Shown here: positions 1 to 11,420 of the stretch, in pieces
How positions within the stretch are numbered: position 1 is the first letter of the stretch
How the letters are laid out: each line of letters opens with the position of its first letter
Source of the DNA: Neoarius graeffei
Lineage: Eukaryota; Chordata; Actinopteri; Siluriformes; Ariidae
Length of the DNA stretch: 64,000 nt
Reading direction: 5' to 3'
NCBI RefSeq assembly: GCF_027579695.1
Contig: NC_083572.1
Location: 14,446,915 to 14,510,914 of the forward strand
Notes under the pieces: generated by a model
Databases searched by the model: none
Seen by the model: only the letters and a program-made list of their open reading frames with translations
What the model was told of the DNA's origin: nothing
Position numbers and translations under genes: made by a program

Positions 1-86
1 TTCGCCCGTAGTCAGCTGGGATAGGCTCCAGCTTGCCTGCGACCCTGTAGAACAGGATAAAGCGGCTAGAGATAATGAGATGAGAC
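1..86 (+). mobile_element. SINE 3' end fragment, cut by window edge
   Basis: Matches the 3' part of the complete SINE at 1117-1473 and the inverted copy at 63782-64000, including the Tor-like stretch around GCTGGGATAGGCTCCAGC and a tail of GATAATGAGATGAG type. The 5' part lies outside the window. tRNA-derived SINEs of this kind are abundant in teleosts (established knowledge). Confidence 0.85.
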
Positions 87-870
87 ATGTTTGTTGTGTT
101 TTTGTTGTTTTTTTGTTCTCTTTTTTCCTCCCTATATAAAAATGTCCCCAAGGTTCACAAAGAGAGTCCCTACACCAAGAACAGTTATGCACTTACATTT
201 ACAGTGATATTAAGTTCTCAATATATTTAGATTATATTTTAAAAGTTCATTGTTGCCCACTTGTACATTATACATTTTTACAGCATTGGCAATAAAGCAT
301 TTCAAGCTTTAAGTATGAGTAATTGCTTTCTTGATCACCCCTTTACTAAAAACACCTACAAAATAAAACATACCACTGCTGCGGGCACCCCACCTCATGG
401 GAGTCGTGCCCATGGTGGTCATGGCTCCAAGGAGCCATGGTGGCGTCCCTTATTTTCATTTCTGAATGGTGGCAACCCTATGTAAATCTACCAGTGTGGG
501 GCAGTAGTGTCACTACAAGTAGCGTCGTTATTAACTTTACTACATTTCTCAGTAGCCTCTGTGGCCCACCCCTAGTCACTTCCACTCGACTGATGCATTA
601 TAAGGCTATGGGCAAAGCGAGTGGAAGTGAGTAGGGGGAGGGCGAAGTAGCTAGTTTTGGAAAAGCCCTGACTTCGACGAGACATGAAAGTCCAATCGGA
701 TTGTTGTGAGCATATACATCCTCATCTCCAGAAAGCAGCAATGTAACAAATCCTGCAGAATCATCTCATAAACTGAATGAAGAAAAGAAGACCAAAGATC
801 TGTATAGTTAAACAGGAACGACACTAGCTTAATTAATGAAACGATGGCAGAAGAAGACAGAGGAGAGAAA
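87..870. other. No gene seen; AT-rich with one long inverted repeat
   Basis: Short open frames only, none with a recognisable domain. An inverted repeat of 17 bp with one mismatch pairs 572-588 with 618-634 around a 29-base loop. A smaller palindrome CCATGGCTCC/GGAGCCATGG lies near 418-441. No terminal repeats or known element family could be assigned. Confidence 0.5.
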
Positions 871-1545
871 TCATGTATTTTGATTTGATTTGATTTGATT
901 TATTAAGTTAAAATGCAGTACATACAAAATACAGTATGAAAATGGCATAAAAACCAGGATTGCACAAAAAAGTGTGAACACTTGTTTCCATTGTGGTCCC
1001 AGAGACTTATCACAGACAGCCATAGTTACCAAGTAGATACCCAAACTATAAATAATAATAAAGTAATACAAAAAAACCCCTAATACAAATAATAATAAAT
1101 AATAATACTGTTATGGGGGCGGCACGGTGGTGTAGTGGTTAGCGCTGTCGCCTCACAGCAAGAAGGTCTGGGTTCAAGCCCCGTGGCCGGCGAGTGCCTT
1201 TCTGTGTGGAGTTTGCATGTTCTCCCCATGTCCGCATGGGTTTCCTCCGGGTGCTCCGGTTTTCCCCACAGTCCAAAGACATGCAGGTTAGGTTAACTGG
1301 TGACTCTAAATTGACCGTAGGTGTGAATGGTTGTCTGCGTCTATGTGTCAGCCCTGTGATGACCTGGCGACTTGTCCAGGGTGTACCCCGCCTTTCGCCC
1401 GTAGTCAGCTGGGATAGGCTCCAGCTTGCCTGTGACCCTGTAGAAGGATAAAGTGGCTAGAGATGATGAGATGAATACTGTTATGGTAACAAAAAGGACA
1501 TAGCACCAGAGTAAAAAACTAGAATAAATTTACAAGAAGAAAACA
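871..1545 (-). mobile_element. LINE 3'-UTR fragment with TTTGA-type tail
   Basis: The plus strand begins with four tandem copies of GATTT followed by TTATTAAG, which on the minus strand is a LINE 3' end with a short tandem tail. No coding part remains. It is interrupted by the SINE at 1117-1473, whose 13-bp duplication lies in this sequence. The far boundary, where it meets the RTE tail near 1545, is approximate. Confidence 0.55.
1117..1473 (+). mobile_element. Complete tRNA-derived SINE with 13-bp TSD
   Basis: The 5' part has an RNA polymerase III box A-like segment (GGTGTAGTGGTTAGCGC) and a box B-like segment (GGGTTCAAGCCCC) with tRNA spacing. A unique body follows and the tail is rich in GATGAGATGA. 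The target duplication AATACTGTTATGG is perfect at 1104-1116 and 1474-1486, so the copy is full length and retrotransposed. The same family appears at both ends of the window. Confidence 0.92.
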
Positions 1546-1778
1546 TGACTTCTTCTTCTGGCTGCTCCCGATTAGGGGTCGTCACAGTGGATCTTTCATC
1601 TCCATTGCTCCCTGTCTTCCACATCCTTCTCTACCACACCTGCCACTTTCATGTCCTCTCTCACCATATCCATGTATCTCCTCTTTGGTCTTCCTTGTTT
1701 TCGTGTGCCTGGCAGCTCCATCCTCAACATTCTCCTTCCAACATGCTCTGCATCTCTTCTCAGGATGTGCCTATAGTT

Positions 1779-1852
1779 AAGTCAAGTTTATTTGTATAGA
1801 GCTTTTAACAGTAAACATTGTCACAAAGCATCAAACCTATACCATCTCAGTC
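1779..1852 (-). repeat. L2-type LINE 3' terminus inserted in the RTE copy
   Basis: The plus strand reads AAGTCAAGTTTATTTGTATA followed by a GCTTTTAACAGT stretch. This is the reverse complement of the widespread fish L2-type 3' end, seen in plus orientation at 36765-36935. It interrupts the RTE sequence, which resumes around 1850. Boundaries are approximate. Confidence 0.55.
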
Positions 1853-1861
1853 TCATCTCTC

Positions 1862-3043
1862 TTACTGTAGCTTAATTCCCAGGCTCTCCACATGTGCTGT
1901 CCCCCTGATGTGCTTGTTCCTTATCCTGTCCAACCTTGTCACTCCCATCGCAAACCTTAACATCCTCAGCTTCGCCACCTCCAACTTTGCCTCCTGTCTC
2001 TTCGTTAAGGGTACTGTCTCCAATCCATACATCACAGCTGGTCTCACTACTGTCTTATACATCTTACCTTTCACTTTTACTGGGACTTCCCTATCACAAA
2101 TGACTTCTGAGATCCTTCTTCAACTGCTCCACCCTGCCTGCACTCTCTTTCTCACCTCACTATCACAGCCCCCATTTCCCTGCACAGTTGACCCCAGGTA
2201 CTTGAATTCACCAACTTTCTTTATGTCTACTCCTTGAATCTTCACTACACTCTCATCCCCATTCTCATTGATGCACATGTATTCTGTTTTGCTACTGCTC
2301 ATCTTCATTCCTCTTCTTTCCAATGCATAGCTCCATCTCTCCAAACCCAGCTCAACCTCCTTTCTACTTTCACCACATATCACAATATCATCCGCAAGCA
2401 TCATGTCCCATGGTGACTCTTGCCTCACTTCGTCCACCAAGCTATCCATCACTGTGGCAAACAAGAAAGGACTCAAAGCAGATCCTTGATGAAGTCCCAC
2501 CTTCACCTTGAACCATTCAGTCGTTCCAACTGCACACCTCACTGCCGTTTCACTGTTCTCATACATATCTTGCACCACTCTACTTCTTGTTCACGCCACA
2601 CTTTCTCATACAATACCGTAACTCATCTCTCGGCACTCTATCGTATGCCTTCTCCAGGTCTACAAACACACAATGTAGCTTTCTCTGGCCTTCCCTGTAC
2701 TTCTCCATTAACATTCTTAAAGCAAAAATTGCATCCGATGTGCTCTTCCTTGGCATAAACCTGTACTGCTGTTCACAGATTGCTACCGCTCTTCTCAGTC
2801 TCGCCTCCTATACCCTTTCCCATAACTTCATGGTGTGGCTCATCAATTTTATCCCTCTGTAATTACTGCAGCTCTGTATATCTCCCTTATTCTTGTATAT
2901 TGGGACTAGCACACTCTTTCTCCATTCATTCGACATTTTCTCATTCTCTAAGATCTCATTAAACAAGCTCGTTAGGAACTTCACAGCCGTCTCACCCAAA
3001 TATCTCCAAGCCTCAATCAGGATACCATCTGGTCCTAGTGAAC
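1862..3043 (-). pseudogene. RTE reverse transcriptase, C-terminal part, broken
   Basis: Three minus-strand frames (2808-2999, 2120-2578, 1862-2074) together cover the conserved reverse transcriptase core. Visible motifs are GPDG, PIYKNKGD, NYRGIKL, the palm motif as LADDIVI (usually F/YADD, so degenerate) and YLGSTVQGNGG with EVRKRVQAGWSS in the thumb. The frames are separated by frameshifts and stops, and the endonuclease half is absent. This is a dead copy. Confidence 0.85.
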
Positions 3044-3165
3044 ATTAACACAGACCACAATGGCAGCTAATAATAAACAAAAGTGTTTCTCTCCTGGTGT
3101 GATATCTGATTAAAATAATGACTTTTTACAGCTTTCTTAAAATTAGACAGAGCTTGTATGTAGTG

Positions 3166-5249
3166 TTACTCTGAAGGAAGACTGTTCCATGCCTGAATAC
3201 CAGTGTAAAGGAAACTAGATTTACCAAAAGACTTGACCCTAGGTATCTGCAAGGATGATGCACTAGATCTTGTATTGATTGAATAGAGTTCCTTTGTATA
3301 GTTGAAGCCTTGGGCCAAAAAAATTGGGGCAGAACCATTTAGAATTTTGAAAACAAGATTAAGGTTCAACTGGGCAACGTGCATACTCACTGGTAACATA
3401 TTGGCCTGCTTGAATTCCTCAGCACCAATATGACTTCTGGCTGGTGCATTCAAAATGTACCGAATTAATTTATTCTGGGATACCTGTAGTCTATTTTGGA
3501 ACTTTTTCGATAACCCAGAATACCATGAAGGACTGGCATAGTCATAGTGACTTTAAATTATGGCCGATACAAGCAATTTCTTTGTTTCTCGGGTCATGTG
3601 ATTTACTTGCTGATAGAGAAACTTTAGTTTAGTATTGGATTTTTTAACTATATTATCCACAATGTTTTCTCCATTCAGAGATTGGACTAAAGTTAAGCCC
3701 AGATATTTGACATGCGAGCAGCATGCAAGTTTGTCGCCAGAACATTGCACCTGAATGGAATTTATTTTGTTGAGTTTTCTCTTTGAAACAAAGAGAATTG
3801 TCTCAGTTTTGCCGAGATGTAGGGAGAGCCTATTGTCAATCAGCCATTCTCTGATCGATTCCGTTTCCCTTGAGAGTCTATGTTGGATAGCCTCAGGACT
3901 CTTGTCTGCCACAATAAGGGCTGAGTCATCTGCATATGGGAACAATTTACATGTAACAGCTGAGGCAATATCATTTACATAGACTAAGAACAGCAGCGGA
4001 CCAAGAATAGATCCTTGGGGTACACCACAGGCACAGGCGCCGTTTCCGTGGGTGCCTCAGGGCTCGGGCACCCACTGAGATTGACGAGCACCCACGGAAA
4101 ATTCCGAGCACTAAAGTAACACAACTAATTGCAAATAGGCCTCTGGCTTTACAATGCGTTATCAACTCTGGAACTACTGAGGGTAACAACTCACCATACA
4201 AAAATTGGCGTCAGACTGTATTATATACCCCGCCTTTTTGGAATACATTGTCATTACGGTGGACATTGAAGTTTAATCATTTCCATTGTTAAGGGGTAAA
4301 ATCCCTACAAAAAAAGTTAAATTTATAGTAATATTTTTGAAGTTAAACTATGATGTTCCTTTTTAAGGCATATTTAGTTAATATCTGTTAGAGAAATTTG
4401 CAAATAGTTATAATATTAGTAATGATAATATACTGTAGTGCATGATGGGTATAAAGACAGCCGAGAGAATACCGGCTGCCTTCACTTCTATGACAATATT
4501 CCGGAAGGATTCGGGGAATTTTGGGCAAAAACTACTGCAGCAGCAGATGACTTGGGTTTGGAAAGCCCGGTTTTGCCCTGACCAAGAAAAATTCCCCGCC
4601 GGTTGGAAAATGCAGTTGTGCTGTGTTAGATTGATTTTGTTTCTCATTTTTCTCCACCTTGGGATTGCATTGATAATAAAGCCCGTATGAATTTATTTGC
4701 TTATTTGCTCTGATTCCATGCTAACGTCACAGTCCAGTGCAGTTGACACTTAAAGGAAAAAAAAACGTGCTGCTCATAGGCCTATTCCAAACGCCAAACA
4801 TGTTTTGTCCCTTAATATGGCTAAATATTGATTTGACATTCACAGGAAAATTAAATACATTTATTAGACATACAAATAAAGTAACCAATTTATGGAATGG
4901 TTATATTATTGGAAAGCATATATTCAAGGTTTAATGCACACGGGTCTTTCTGTGGGTCGCAACCCCCGGTTTTGGGAACCACGAGCACGAGCACCCACCG
5001 GCAGAAACATAAATCGGCGCCCATGACCACAGGTAATATTTGCTGGTTCAGATAATGTGTTCCCCAGTTCAACATGTTGCTGTCTGTTCTGTAAGTATGA
5101 GGCAAACAAGTATGAGGCAAACAAGCTGATTTGTGAAGCCCTATTGCTTCCAGTTTCATAAGTAGAATACTGTGGTCCGCTGTATCAAAGGCTTTCTGGA
5201 GGTCCAGCAATACCATCCCGATGTAATTGCCTTTGCCTTTTTCCAATCT
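3166..5249 (-). pseudogene. LINE reverse transcriptase, palm to C terminus, broken
   Basis: Starting from 5249 the minus strand gives MVLLDLQKAFDTADHSIL. After a damaged stretch with a 15-bp direct duplication near 5094-5124 comes ITCG, then the hAT insertion, then VPQGSILGPLLF at about 4020. The catalytic block reads FPYADDSALIV, keeping YADD. The thumb and C-terminal region follow at 3553-3945 and 3166-3453. Several frameshifts make this a pseudogene. It belongs with 12772-13304. Confidence 0.82.
4032..5025. mobile_element. Non-autonomous hAT element, TSD ACCACAGG
   Basis: The 994-bp insert is bounded by 8-bp direct repeats ACCACAGG at 4024-4031 and 5026-5033, and by imperfect terminal inverted repeats CACAGGCGCC and CATGGGCGCC. 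An 8-bp TSD with CA..GG-type termini is diagnostic of hAT elements (established knowledge). No transposase can be recognised inside, so movement would have needed a transposase in trans. It sits exactly inside the CG|VPQG codons of the host LINE. Confidence 0.88.
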
Positions 5250-5489
5250 TATACAACCCCAATTCCAAAAAAGTTGGGACAAAGTACAAATTGTAAATAA
5301 AAACGGAATGCAATGATGTGGAAGTTTCAAAATTCCATATTTTATTCAGAACAGAACATAGATGACATATCAAATGTTTAAACTGAGAAAATATATCATT
5401 TAAAGAGAAAAATTAGGTGATTTTAAATTTCATGACACCACCACATCTCAAAAAAGTTGGGACAAGGCCATGTTTACCACTGTGAGACA

Positions 5490-6546
5490 TCCCCTTTTCT
5501 CTTTACAACAGTCTGTAAACGTCTGGGGACTGAGGAGACAAGTTGCTCAAGTTTAGGGATAGGAATGTTAACCCATTCTTGTCTAATGTAGGATTCTAGT
5601 TGCTCAACTGTCTTAGGTCTTTTTTTGTCATATCTTCCGTTTTATGATGCGCCAAATGTTTTCTATGGGTGAAAGATCTGGACTGCAGGCTGGCCAGTTC
5701 AGTACCCGGACCCTTCTTCTACGCAGCCATGATGCTGTAATTGGTGCAGTATGTGATTTGGCATTGTCATGTTGGAAAATGCAAGGTCTTCCCTGAAGGA
5801 GACGTCGTCTGGATGGGAGCATATGTTGCTCTAGAACCTGGATATACCTTTCAACATTGATGGCGTCTTTCCAGATGTGTAAGCTGCCCATGCCACACGC
5901 ACTAATGCAACCCCATACCATCAGAGATGCAGGCTTCTGAACTGAGCGCTGATAACAACTTGGGTCGTCCTTCTCCTCTTTAGTCTGAGTGACATGGCAT
6001 CCCTGATTTCCATAAAGAACTTCAAATTTTGATTCGTCTGACCACAGAACAGTTTTCCACTTTGCCACAGTCCATTTTAAATGAGCCTTGGCCCAGAGAA
6101 GACGTCTGCACTTCTGGATCATGTTTAGATACAGCTTCTTCTTTAAACTATAGAGTTTTAGCTGGCAACGGCGGATGGCATGGTGAATTGTGTTCACAGA
6201 TAATGTTCTCTGGAAATATTCCTGAGCCCATTTTGTGATTTCCAATACAGAAGCATGCCTGTGATGCAGTGCCGTCTAAGGGCCGAAGATCACGGGCACC
6301 TAGTATGGTTTTCCGGCCTTGACCCTTACGCACAGAGATTCTTCCAGATTCTCTGAATCTTTTGATGATATTATGCACTGTCGATGATGATATGTTCAAA
6401 CTCTTTGGAATTTTACACTGTCGAACTCCTTTCTGATATTGCTCCACTATTTGTCGGCGCAGAATTAGGGGGATTGGTGATCCTCTTCCCATCTTTACTT
6501 CTGAGAGCCGCTGCCACTCCAAGACGCTCTTTTTATACTCAGTCAT
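5490..6546 (-). pseudogene. Tc1-like DDE transposase, frameshifted
   Basis: The N-terminal part (6546 downward) has the helix-turn-helix, with MGRGSPIPL as the likely start, then the second helix-turn-helix with STVHNIIKRFRESG. A frameshift near 6250-6290 leads to the catalytic part. All three acidic residues are visible: [20 protein letters not shown] and [10 protein letters not shown], in a DD34E layout. An in-frame stop follows KRKI near 5628, and recognisable C-terminal residues run to about 5490. The catalytic residues are kept but the gene is not expressible as it stands. Confidence 0.88.
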
Positions 6547-6555
6547 GTTAATGAC

Positions 6556-6641
6556 TGTGGCAGCGGGGGCATGGTCAAGCGCCGGTCTGTGACAGGAGGG
6601 CAGAGTCAGGGAAGGTAAGTGGCAGAATCACTACACCTGAG
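6556..6641 (+). repeat. Left LTR remnant of Gmr1-like copy A
   Basis: 86 bp matching the start of the right LTR at 12155 through ACTACACCTGAG, with a few substitutions. The match ends abruptly at 6641, where inverted gag begins; this is one breakpoint of the internal inversion. Confidence 0.9.
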
Positions 6642-7135
6642 GTGGGGGAGAGACAGACACAGAAGGGAGAAACGGGAGGGCACCGTGGGTGTGGTGGGCC
6701 GGCTGAGGTGGTGCTGGCCTCCGCCTCCGCGGTGGGGGAATGGGGCGAGGACGGGACACAGGAGGAGGGGGAGAGACAGAGAGAAGAGGAGAGAAGAGAA
6801 GATGCCGTCTGCTGTCCTGCCACCGGAACAGCCGCCAAATGGTCCTCTGCCAGCTCGACTGCCTGATCCAGCGACGCCGGGCGGTGGCACTGGACCCACT
6901 CCGCGGTTCCTGCTGGTAAGCAAGCGATGAATTGTTCCAGCACCACCTGGTCGATGATCCCCTCGGCGTCGCGGTTGTCGGCCCTCAACCACCGCCAGCA
7001 GGCGTCCCGGAGCTGCTGGCCAAACGCGACCGGCCGGCCGACTTCCTCCAAGTGCAACGCGCGGAAGCGCTGGCGCTGCTGTTCTGGGGTGCGCCCCACA
7101 CGCTAGAGGACGGCCCGGCGGAGGTCCGCGTAGGC
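6642..7135 (-). pseudogene. Gag of Gmr1-like copy A, C-terminal part with SCAN-like domain (inverted)
   Basis: The minus strand reads GRTPEQQRQRFRALHLEEVG, then AFGQQLRDACWRWL and LDQAVELAEDHLAA. These are helical segments resembling the SCAN-domain part of Gmr1-like Gag; the origin of SCAN from such Gag is established in the literature. A proline/serine-rich tail follows. The N-terminal half continues at 11421, across the L2 insertion; the two halves share GTAGGC at the joint. Orientation is opposite to the LTRs and RNase H. Confidence 0.8.
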
Positions 7136-7430
7136 AAGGCAAGGCAAGTTTATTTATATAGCACATTTCATACACAGTGGCAGTTCAATGTGCTTTACAG
7201 AAGTAAAAGCAAAATAGTAAGCAATAGAAAATAAAATTACATAAAATAAATGGGGAAGAAAAATAATAAGAATTAAACAATAGTAGAAATAAAATAATAA
7301 AATGAAGTAAAAGCTCAATTAAAAACAAAACAGCAGAATAAAATAGAATAAAAGTTAAGTAAAATTTAAAACATGCAGAGACTGTAAAAGTAAAGAGTTT
7401 AAAACATGTAGAGATGACAATATTAATAAT

Positions 7431-9216
7431 TTAGCAGAAAGCATCTGAAAACAGCTTGGTCTTTAACCTAGATTTGAAGCTGCCAACAGCAGGAGCATTT
7501 TTGATGTCCTCTGGGAGTTGGTTCCATAGCTGTACTGCATAGTAGCTAAAAGCTGCTTCACCACACTTTGTTTTAACAACAGGTTTTACCAGTAAATTTT
7601 TCTGCTGCGATCTGGTAGATCTGATTGAGTTAGGCCGCTGCAATATATCAGAGAGGTAACTGGGCCCTGTACCATTTAGAGATTTGTACACCAGCAGCAA
7701 TGCTTTAAAGTCAATTCTGTAGCTTACTGGAAGCCAGTGAAGGGACCTTAGAATTGGAGTAATGTGCTCTGTTCTTTTTGTTCATGTGAGAACCCTAGCT
7801 GCTGCATTTTAAACCAGCTGAAGTCGTTTGATGGTCTTTTTTTGGCAGGCCTGTGAAAAGGCCATTGCAGTAATCAACCCTACTAGAGATGAAGGCATGT
7901 ATAAGTTTTTCCAGATCATTTTTTGACATAAGTCCTCTTAGTTTGGAAATGTTTTTTAGGTGATAAAATGCTGTTTTAGTGATTGCTTTCATGTGCCTGT
8001 CAAAGTTTAGCTCGCTGTCAATGAAAACACCAAGATTTTTAACCATTTCTTTTGTTTTAATCCCCTTTGTGTCAAGAATAGTGGTAATCCTGTCTTTCAT
8101 CTTTTTTTCCAAATAGAATTACTTCTGTTTTATCTGTGTTCAGCTGAAGAAAATTTTGTGACATCCAGTTGTTGATTTGATCGATACACTAGTAAAGACA
8201 TTCAAGGGGGGGCATAATCATTAGGTGATAGAGCAAAATAAATTTGGGTGTCATCTGCATAGCAGTGATACAAAATTGAATTGTTCTTGATAATTTGCCC
8301 AAGTGGGAGCATATAAAGGTTGAATAGTAATGGTCCAAGAATCGACCCCTGGGGGACACCACAGGTCAAGGACATTGATGTTGAGGAACAATTTCCCATG
8401 GTAACAAAGAAGCTTCTATCTTTTAAATATGATTTTAACCAATTAATAACTTTACCAGTCAACCCAACCCAGTGTTCAAGTCGATATAGCAGTATGTTGT
8501 GATCAACAGTATCAAAAGCTGCACTGAGGTCCAGTAATACCAGGACCGATGTTTTGCCTGCATCAGTATTAAGACGTATGTCATTTATAACTTTAATCAA
8601 CGCTGTTTCAGTGCTATGATTGGCACGAAATCCTGACTGAAAGTTATCAAAACAGCTGTTTGATATCAAGAAGGCAGTTAATTGATTGAAGACAATTTTT
8701 TCAAGGATTTTCCCAATGAATGGTAGATTTGATATTGGCCTGTAGTTATTTAATACTGAAGCATCCAGATTATTCTTTTTAAGTAGGGGCTTTACAAGGG
8801 CTTTTTTCAGGGACACAGGAACAATGCCAGTCTCTAGGGATGTATTTATGATTTGAAGCACATCTGTAATTATAAGATGAAGAACAGACTTAAAAAAGTT
8901 GGTGGGCAGAATGTCCAATTCAGATGTTGAGGAACTGAGATTTTGTACAGTTTTTTTCAAGAGTCTCATAATCAATTAAACAAAATTCTGACATTGTGTT
9001 GAAGTTATCTGTCTGTGTCACTGGTGATTGCAGTTTTTCAATTATTTGCAACTGAGATATATTATGAGCAATATTCTGCCGTATTTTATCAATTTTACCT
9101 TTGAAGAAGGATGCAAACCCATTGCATTTATTAACTGAGAGAAGTTCAGGTGCTAATTGTGGTGGGGGATTAGTTAGCTTCTCTACTGTTGAAAATAACA
9201 CACGGGCATTGTTCAT
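7431..9216 (-). pseudogene. L2 ORF2, reverse transcriptase and C-terminal tail, broken
   Basis: The minus-strand frames 8920-9216, 8202-8975, 7795-8112 and 7431-7700 give the RT in order: NNYRPISNLPFIGKILEK, FRANHSTETALIKV, VLLDLSAAFDTVDHNIL, CGVPQGSILGPLLF and CYADDTQIYF (YADD intact). The thumb and the L2-type tail with VYKSLNGTGPSYLSD and WNQLPEDI follow. Frame changes near 8950, 8150 and 7750 inactivate it. Confidence 0.88.
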
Positions 9217-10439
9217 ATTCCTGTTGATGATGTTGGAGAAGACTGTCTTGCTTTACGAATTTCATAATTATATTTACAAAGCATCTCTTTATGGATTTGA
9301 TAATGGATGTGAAGTTTAGATTTGCGCCATTTTCTTTCAGTCTTTCTACATTCTCTCTTTAGCAGTTTAACAGCTGGATATTGCTTCCATGGTGCTTTCT
9401 GCTTATCATTGACTCTTTTAATTTTGAATGGAGCAATATCATCCATAATTTGGGTCATATTTAAATTAAAAATTTCCAGTAAATCATCTACAGAATCTGA
9501 CATTTTGGTTGAGATCCGAGAGAGAGCTTGCTCAAAGAGAACACATGTGTTGTCGTTTATGACTCTCCTACCCATAGTCGTTGAGCTGTTCTGAATGTGA
9601 GGAGACATAGAAACATCAGAGAAAACACAGAAATGATCAGATAAGGCCAGGTCAACAACAGTAGTAGAAACAGTAAGACCCTTTGTGATGACGAGGTCAA
9701 GGGTATGACCACGAGAGTGGGTCGGCCCCTGTACATGTTGTACTAGGTTGAAGTTGTCAATAAGTGCAAGTAGTTCTTTGGCATAAGTGTTTTCAGGATT
9801 ATCTACATGCAAGTTAAAATCCTCAGATATAATAAGACAGTCAAACTCTAAGCAAATGACTGACAACAGTTCACCAATCTCTTCCAGAAAAACTTTGGCT
9901 GAATGTCTTGGAGGCCTGTAAATAGTTAATAATAATATGTTAGGAGAGCATGTAACAAGTGCACATAAGTGTTCAAAGGATGTAAAATCACCAAGTGAGG
10001 ATTGTTTACATTTAAAAGAGACTTTGAATATATTTGCGATCCCTCCACCTTTCCCCTGTCGGGTAACATTCATAAAATTAAAATTTGGGGGAGTTGCTTC
10101 AATAAGGGTGGTAGCACTATTTGCTTGATCCAGCCAAGTTTCAGTTAGAAGCAAAAAATCAAGATTATGTTTGCAGATAAGATCATTAATTAAAAATGAC
10201 TTGTTTGAAAGTGATCTAACGTTCAGAAGAGCTACTTGTAGCTTTACAGAAAGTCTAGAAGTAATATCTGCTTGGGCATTCTGATATTGTTTTGAAACAG
10301 GAAGGAGACTAGACTGGTTTACCCCCTGGGTTAAATATGCTCTATGTTTTCTGTTTCTTATCAACACAGGAATAGAGAATGGCATAGGCATACTGGGTCC
10401 CAGCTTGTTTTCAAAACTACACCCAATGCAGGGACCCAC
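9213..10439 (-). pseudogene. L2 ORF2, APE-type endonuclease
   Basis: 408-codon minus-strand frame. Endonuclease motifs are visible: LNVRSLSNKS, LLLTETWLD, LLTIYRPPRHS, the SEDFNLHVD block where the usual GDFN glycine is replaced, THSRGHTLDLVI and ALSDHFCV. The nicking endonuclease would open the target for target-primed reverse transcription. The linker toward RT follows, then a frameshift near 9213. Confidence 0.85.
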
Positions 10440-10512
10440 AGCACATCATACAAGACTTTCTTTATGTTCCATTTTGTTTGAGATTGAGAGGATTGGAGAT
10501 GTCATGTATCTT

Positions 10513-11076
10513 TTAGATGGTGAAAAAGATTGGTAGCCAGCTGAAAGTCCTGGGCGAACACAATTCAGTCTGTTGGTTAATTTTTGATGAACTGGGTACA
10601 CTGCTTGTTGCGACAGTTTTGGGCTGGAAAAAGAGTGTAGCCATTGGCAGCAGTCTCTGCATACTATTAGGGAAATCCATGCAGGGGGGAGACGGAGATG
10701 GTACAATAAAATCAGAAGAGCGAGACTTTGGTGAGGTCTTTGTAAGTGTCTCCATGACTGTCTCTGTGGTGACTGTCTCCCTGATAGTCTCTGTGATACT
10801 TGCATGGGGTCGAGATGTGGATGATGCAGCCTTGACATGATTATCTTTAGTCAGGTCCTCAATCTGGATGGAATCGCATGATAAAATCGCATGCTCACAT
10901 TCTCCGTGTGATTGTTGATGTCCTTGGCAGTCTGCCCCAGATGGTTCCTGGCAGTCTGCCCCAGATGGCTGTGTGTCCTTGGTGAAGACTTGCATAGATA
11001 ATTGTTTTGGCTTTGCAGAGGTGTTGTTGATATTAACTAGGTCAGTCTGCGACATCTTATCAACTGTTTTCCTCAA
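10513..11076 (-). pseudogene. L2 linker frame between ORF1 and endonuclease
   Basis: A 187-codon minus-strand frame, low-complexity and rich in Ser/Thr (for example ETIRETVTTETVMETLTKTS) with a short internal duplication PSGADCQ..PSGADCQ. It has no recognised domain. It lies between the ORF1 end and the endonuclease and probably represents the 5' part of ORF2 or its leader. Function unknown. Confidence 0.4.
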
Positions 11077-11082
11077 TGTTGG

Positions 11083-11414
11083 CTAAGAGAAAATTGCAAG
11101 TCTATAATGATCTGCTAAGACTTTGGTCCCAATCCAGCTGAGTTCAGTGCTATTTGGCTTGAAGAATTCTCTGCGATTCCAGAAAAGGTTAAAATTGTCT
11201 ATGAAGTTCATACCAGATGAAAAACAAGTTTTTCCAAGCCAGGTGTTAAGACTGAAGAGTCGAGTAAATGCAAAGCTTCCCCTTGCAGGGAGTGGGCCAC
11301 TGATAAAAGATTGTATTCCAGTCTTATAGAGATCAGAAAAAAGTTTTCTGAAATCATCTTGGACAAACAGCTGTTCTCTGAAAACATCATTTGCTCCCAC
11401 ATGCACAACAATAT
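11083..11414 (-). pseudogene. L2 ORF1, SGNH/esterase-like domain, N-truncated
   Basis: The minus-strand frame gives VHVGANDVFREQL (block resembling the GxND motif of SGNH hydrolases), then FISGPLPARGSFAFTRLF, LNTWLG, FIDNFNLFWNRREFF and a C-terminal block where the usual catalytic DG.H segment reads STELSWIGTKVLADH. ORF1 proteins with an esterase domain are known from CR1/L2 elements. The catalytic Ser/Asp/His set looks incomplete here, because the upstream part is cut off at the insertion edge. Confidence 0.72.
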
Positions 11415-11420
11415 GTAGGC

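Larger units (their letters stand above)
1546..3043 (-). mobile_element. 5'-truncated RTE-clade LINE
   Basis: On the minus strand the element ends in a GAAGAAGAAG tail at about 1546-1556, typical of RTE elements. The rest is the C-terminal half of an RTE-type reverse transcriptase. It stops abruptly at 3043, where another LINE's 3' end begins, which fits 5' truncation. It contains a short foreign piece at 1779-1852. Clade assignment comes from recognised protein similarity to fish RTE elements, not from a search. Confidence 0.8.
7136..11414 (-). mobile_element. L2-like LINE with SGNH-type ORF1, 5' truncated
   Basis: Minus-strand LINE of about 4.3 kb inserted in the inverted gag. The short duplication GTAGGC is at 7130-7135 and 11415-11420. 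The 3' end has a CTTGCCTTGCCTT tail and the L2-type terminus with TATATAAATAAACTTGCC. Order on the minus strand is an esterase-like ORF1 end, a linker frame, an APE endonuclease, reverse transcriptase and the L2-type C-terminal tail. All reading frames are interrupted. Confidence 0.88.

Noticed and set aside
1117..1200. Functional tRNA gene
   Set aside because: Box A and B are present but the acceptor stem does not close and the sequence continues as a SINE body with tail and TSD.
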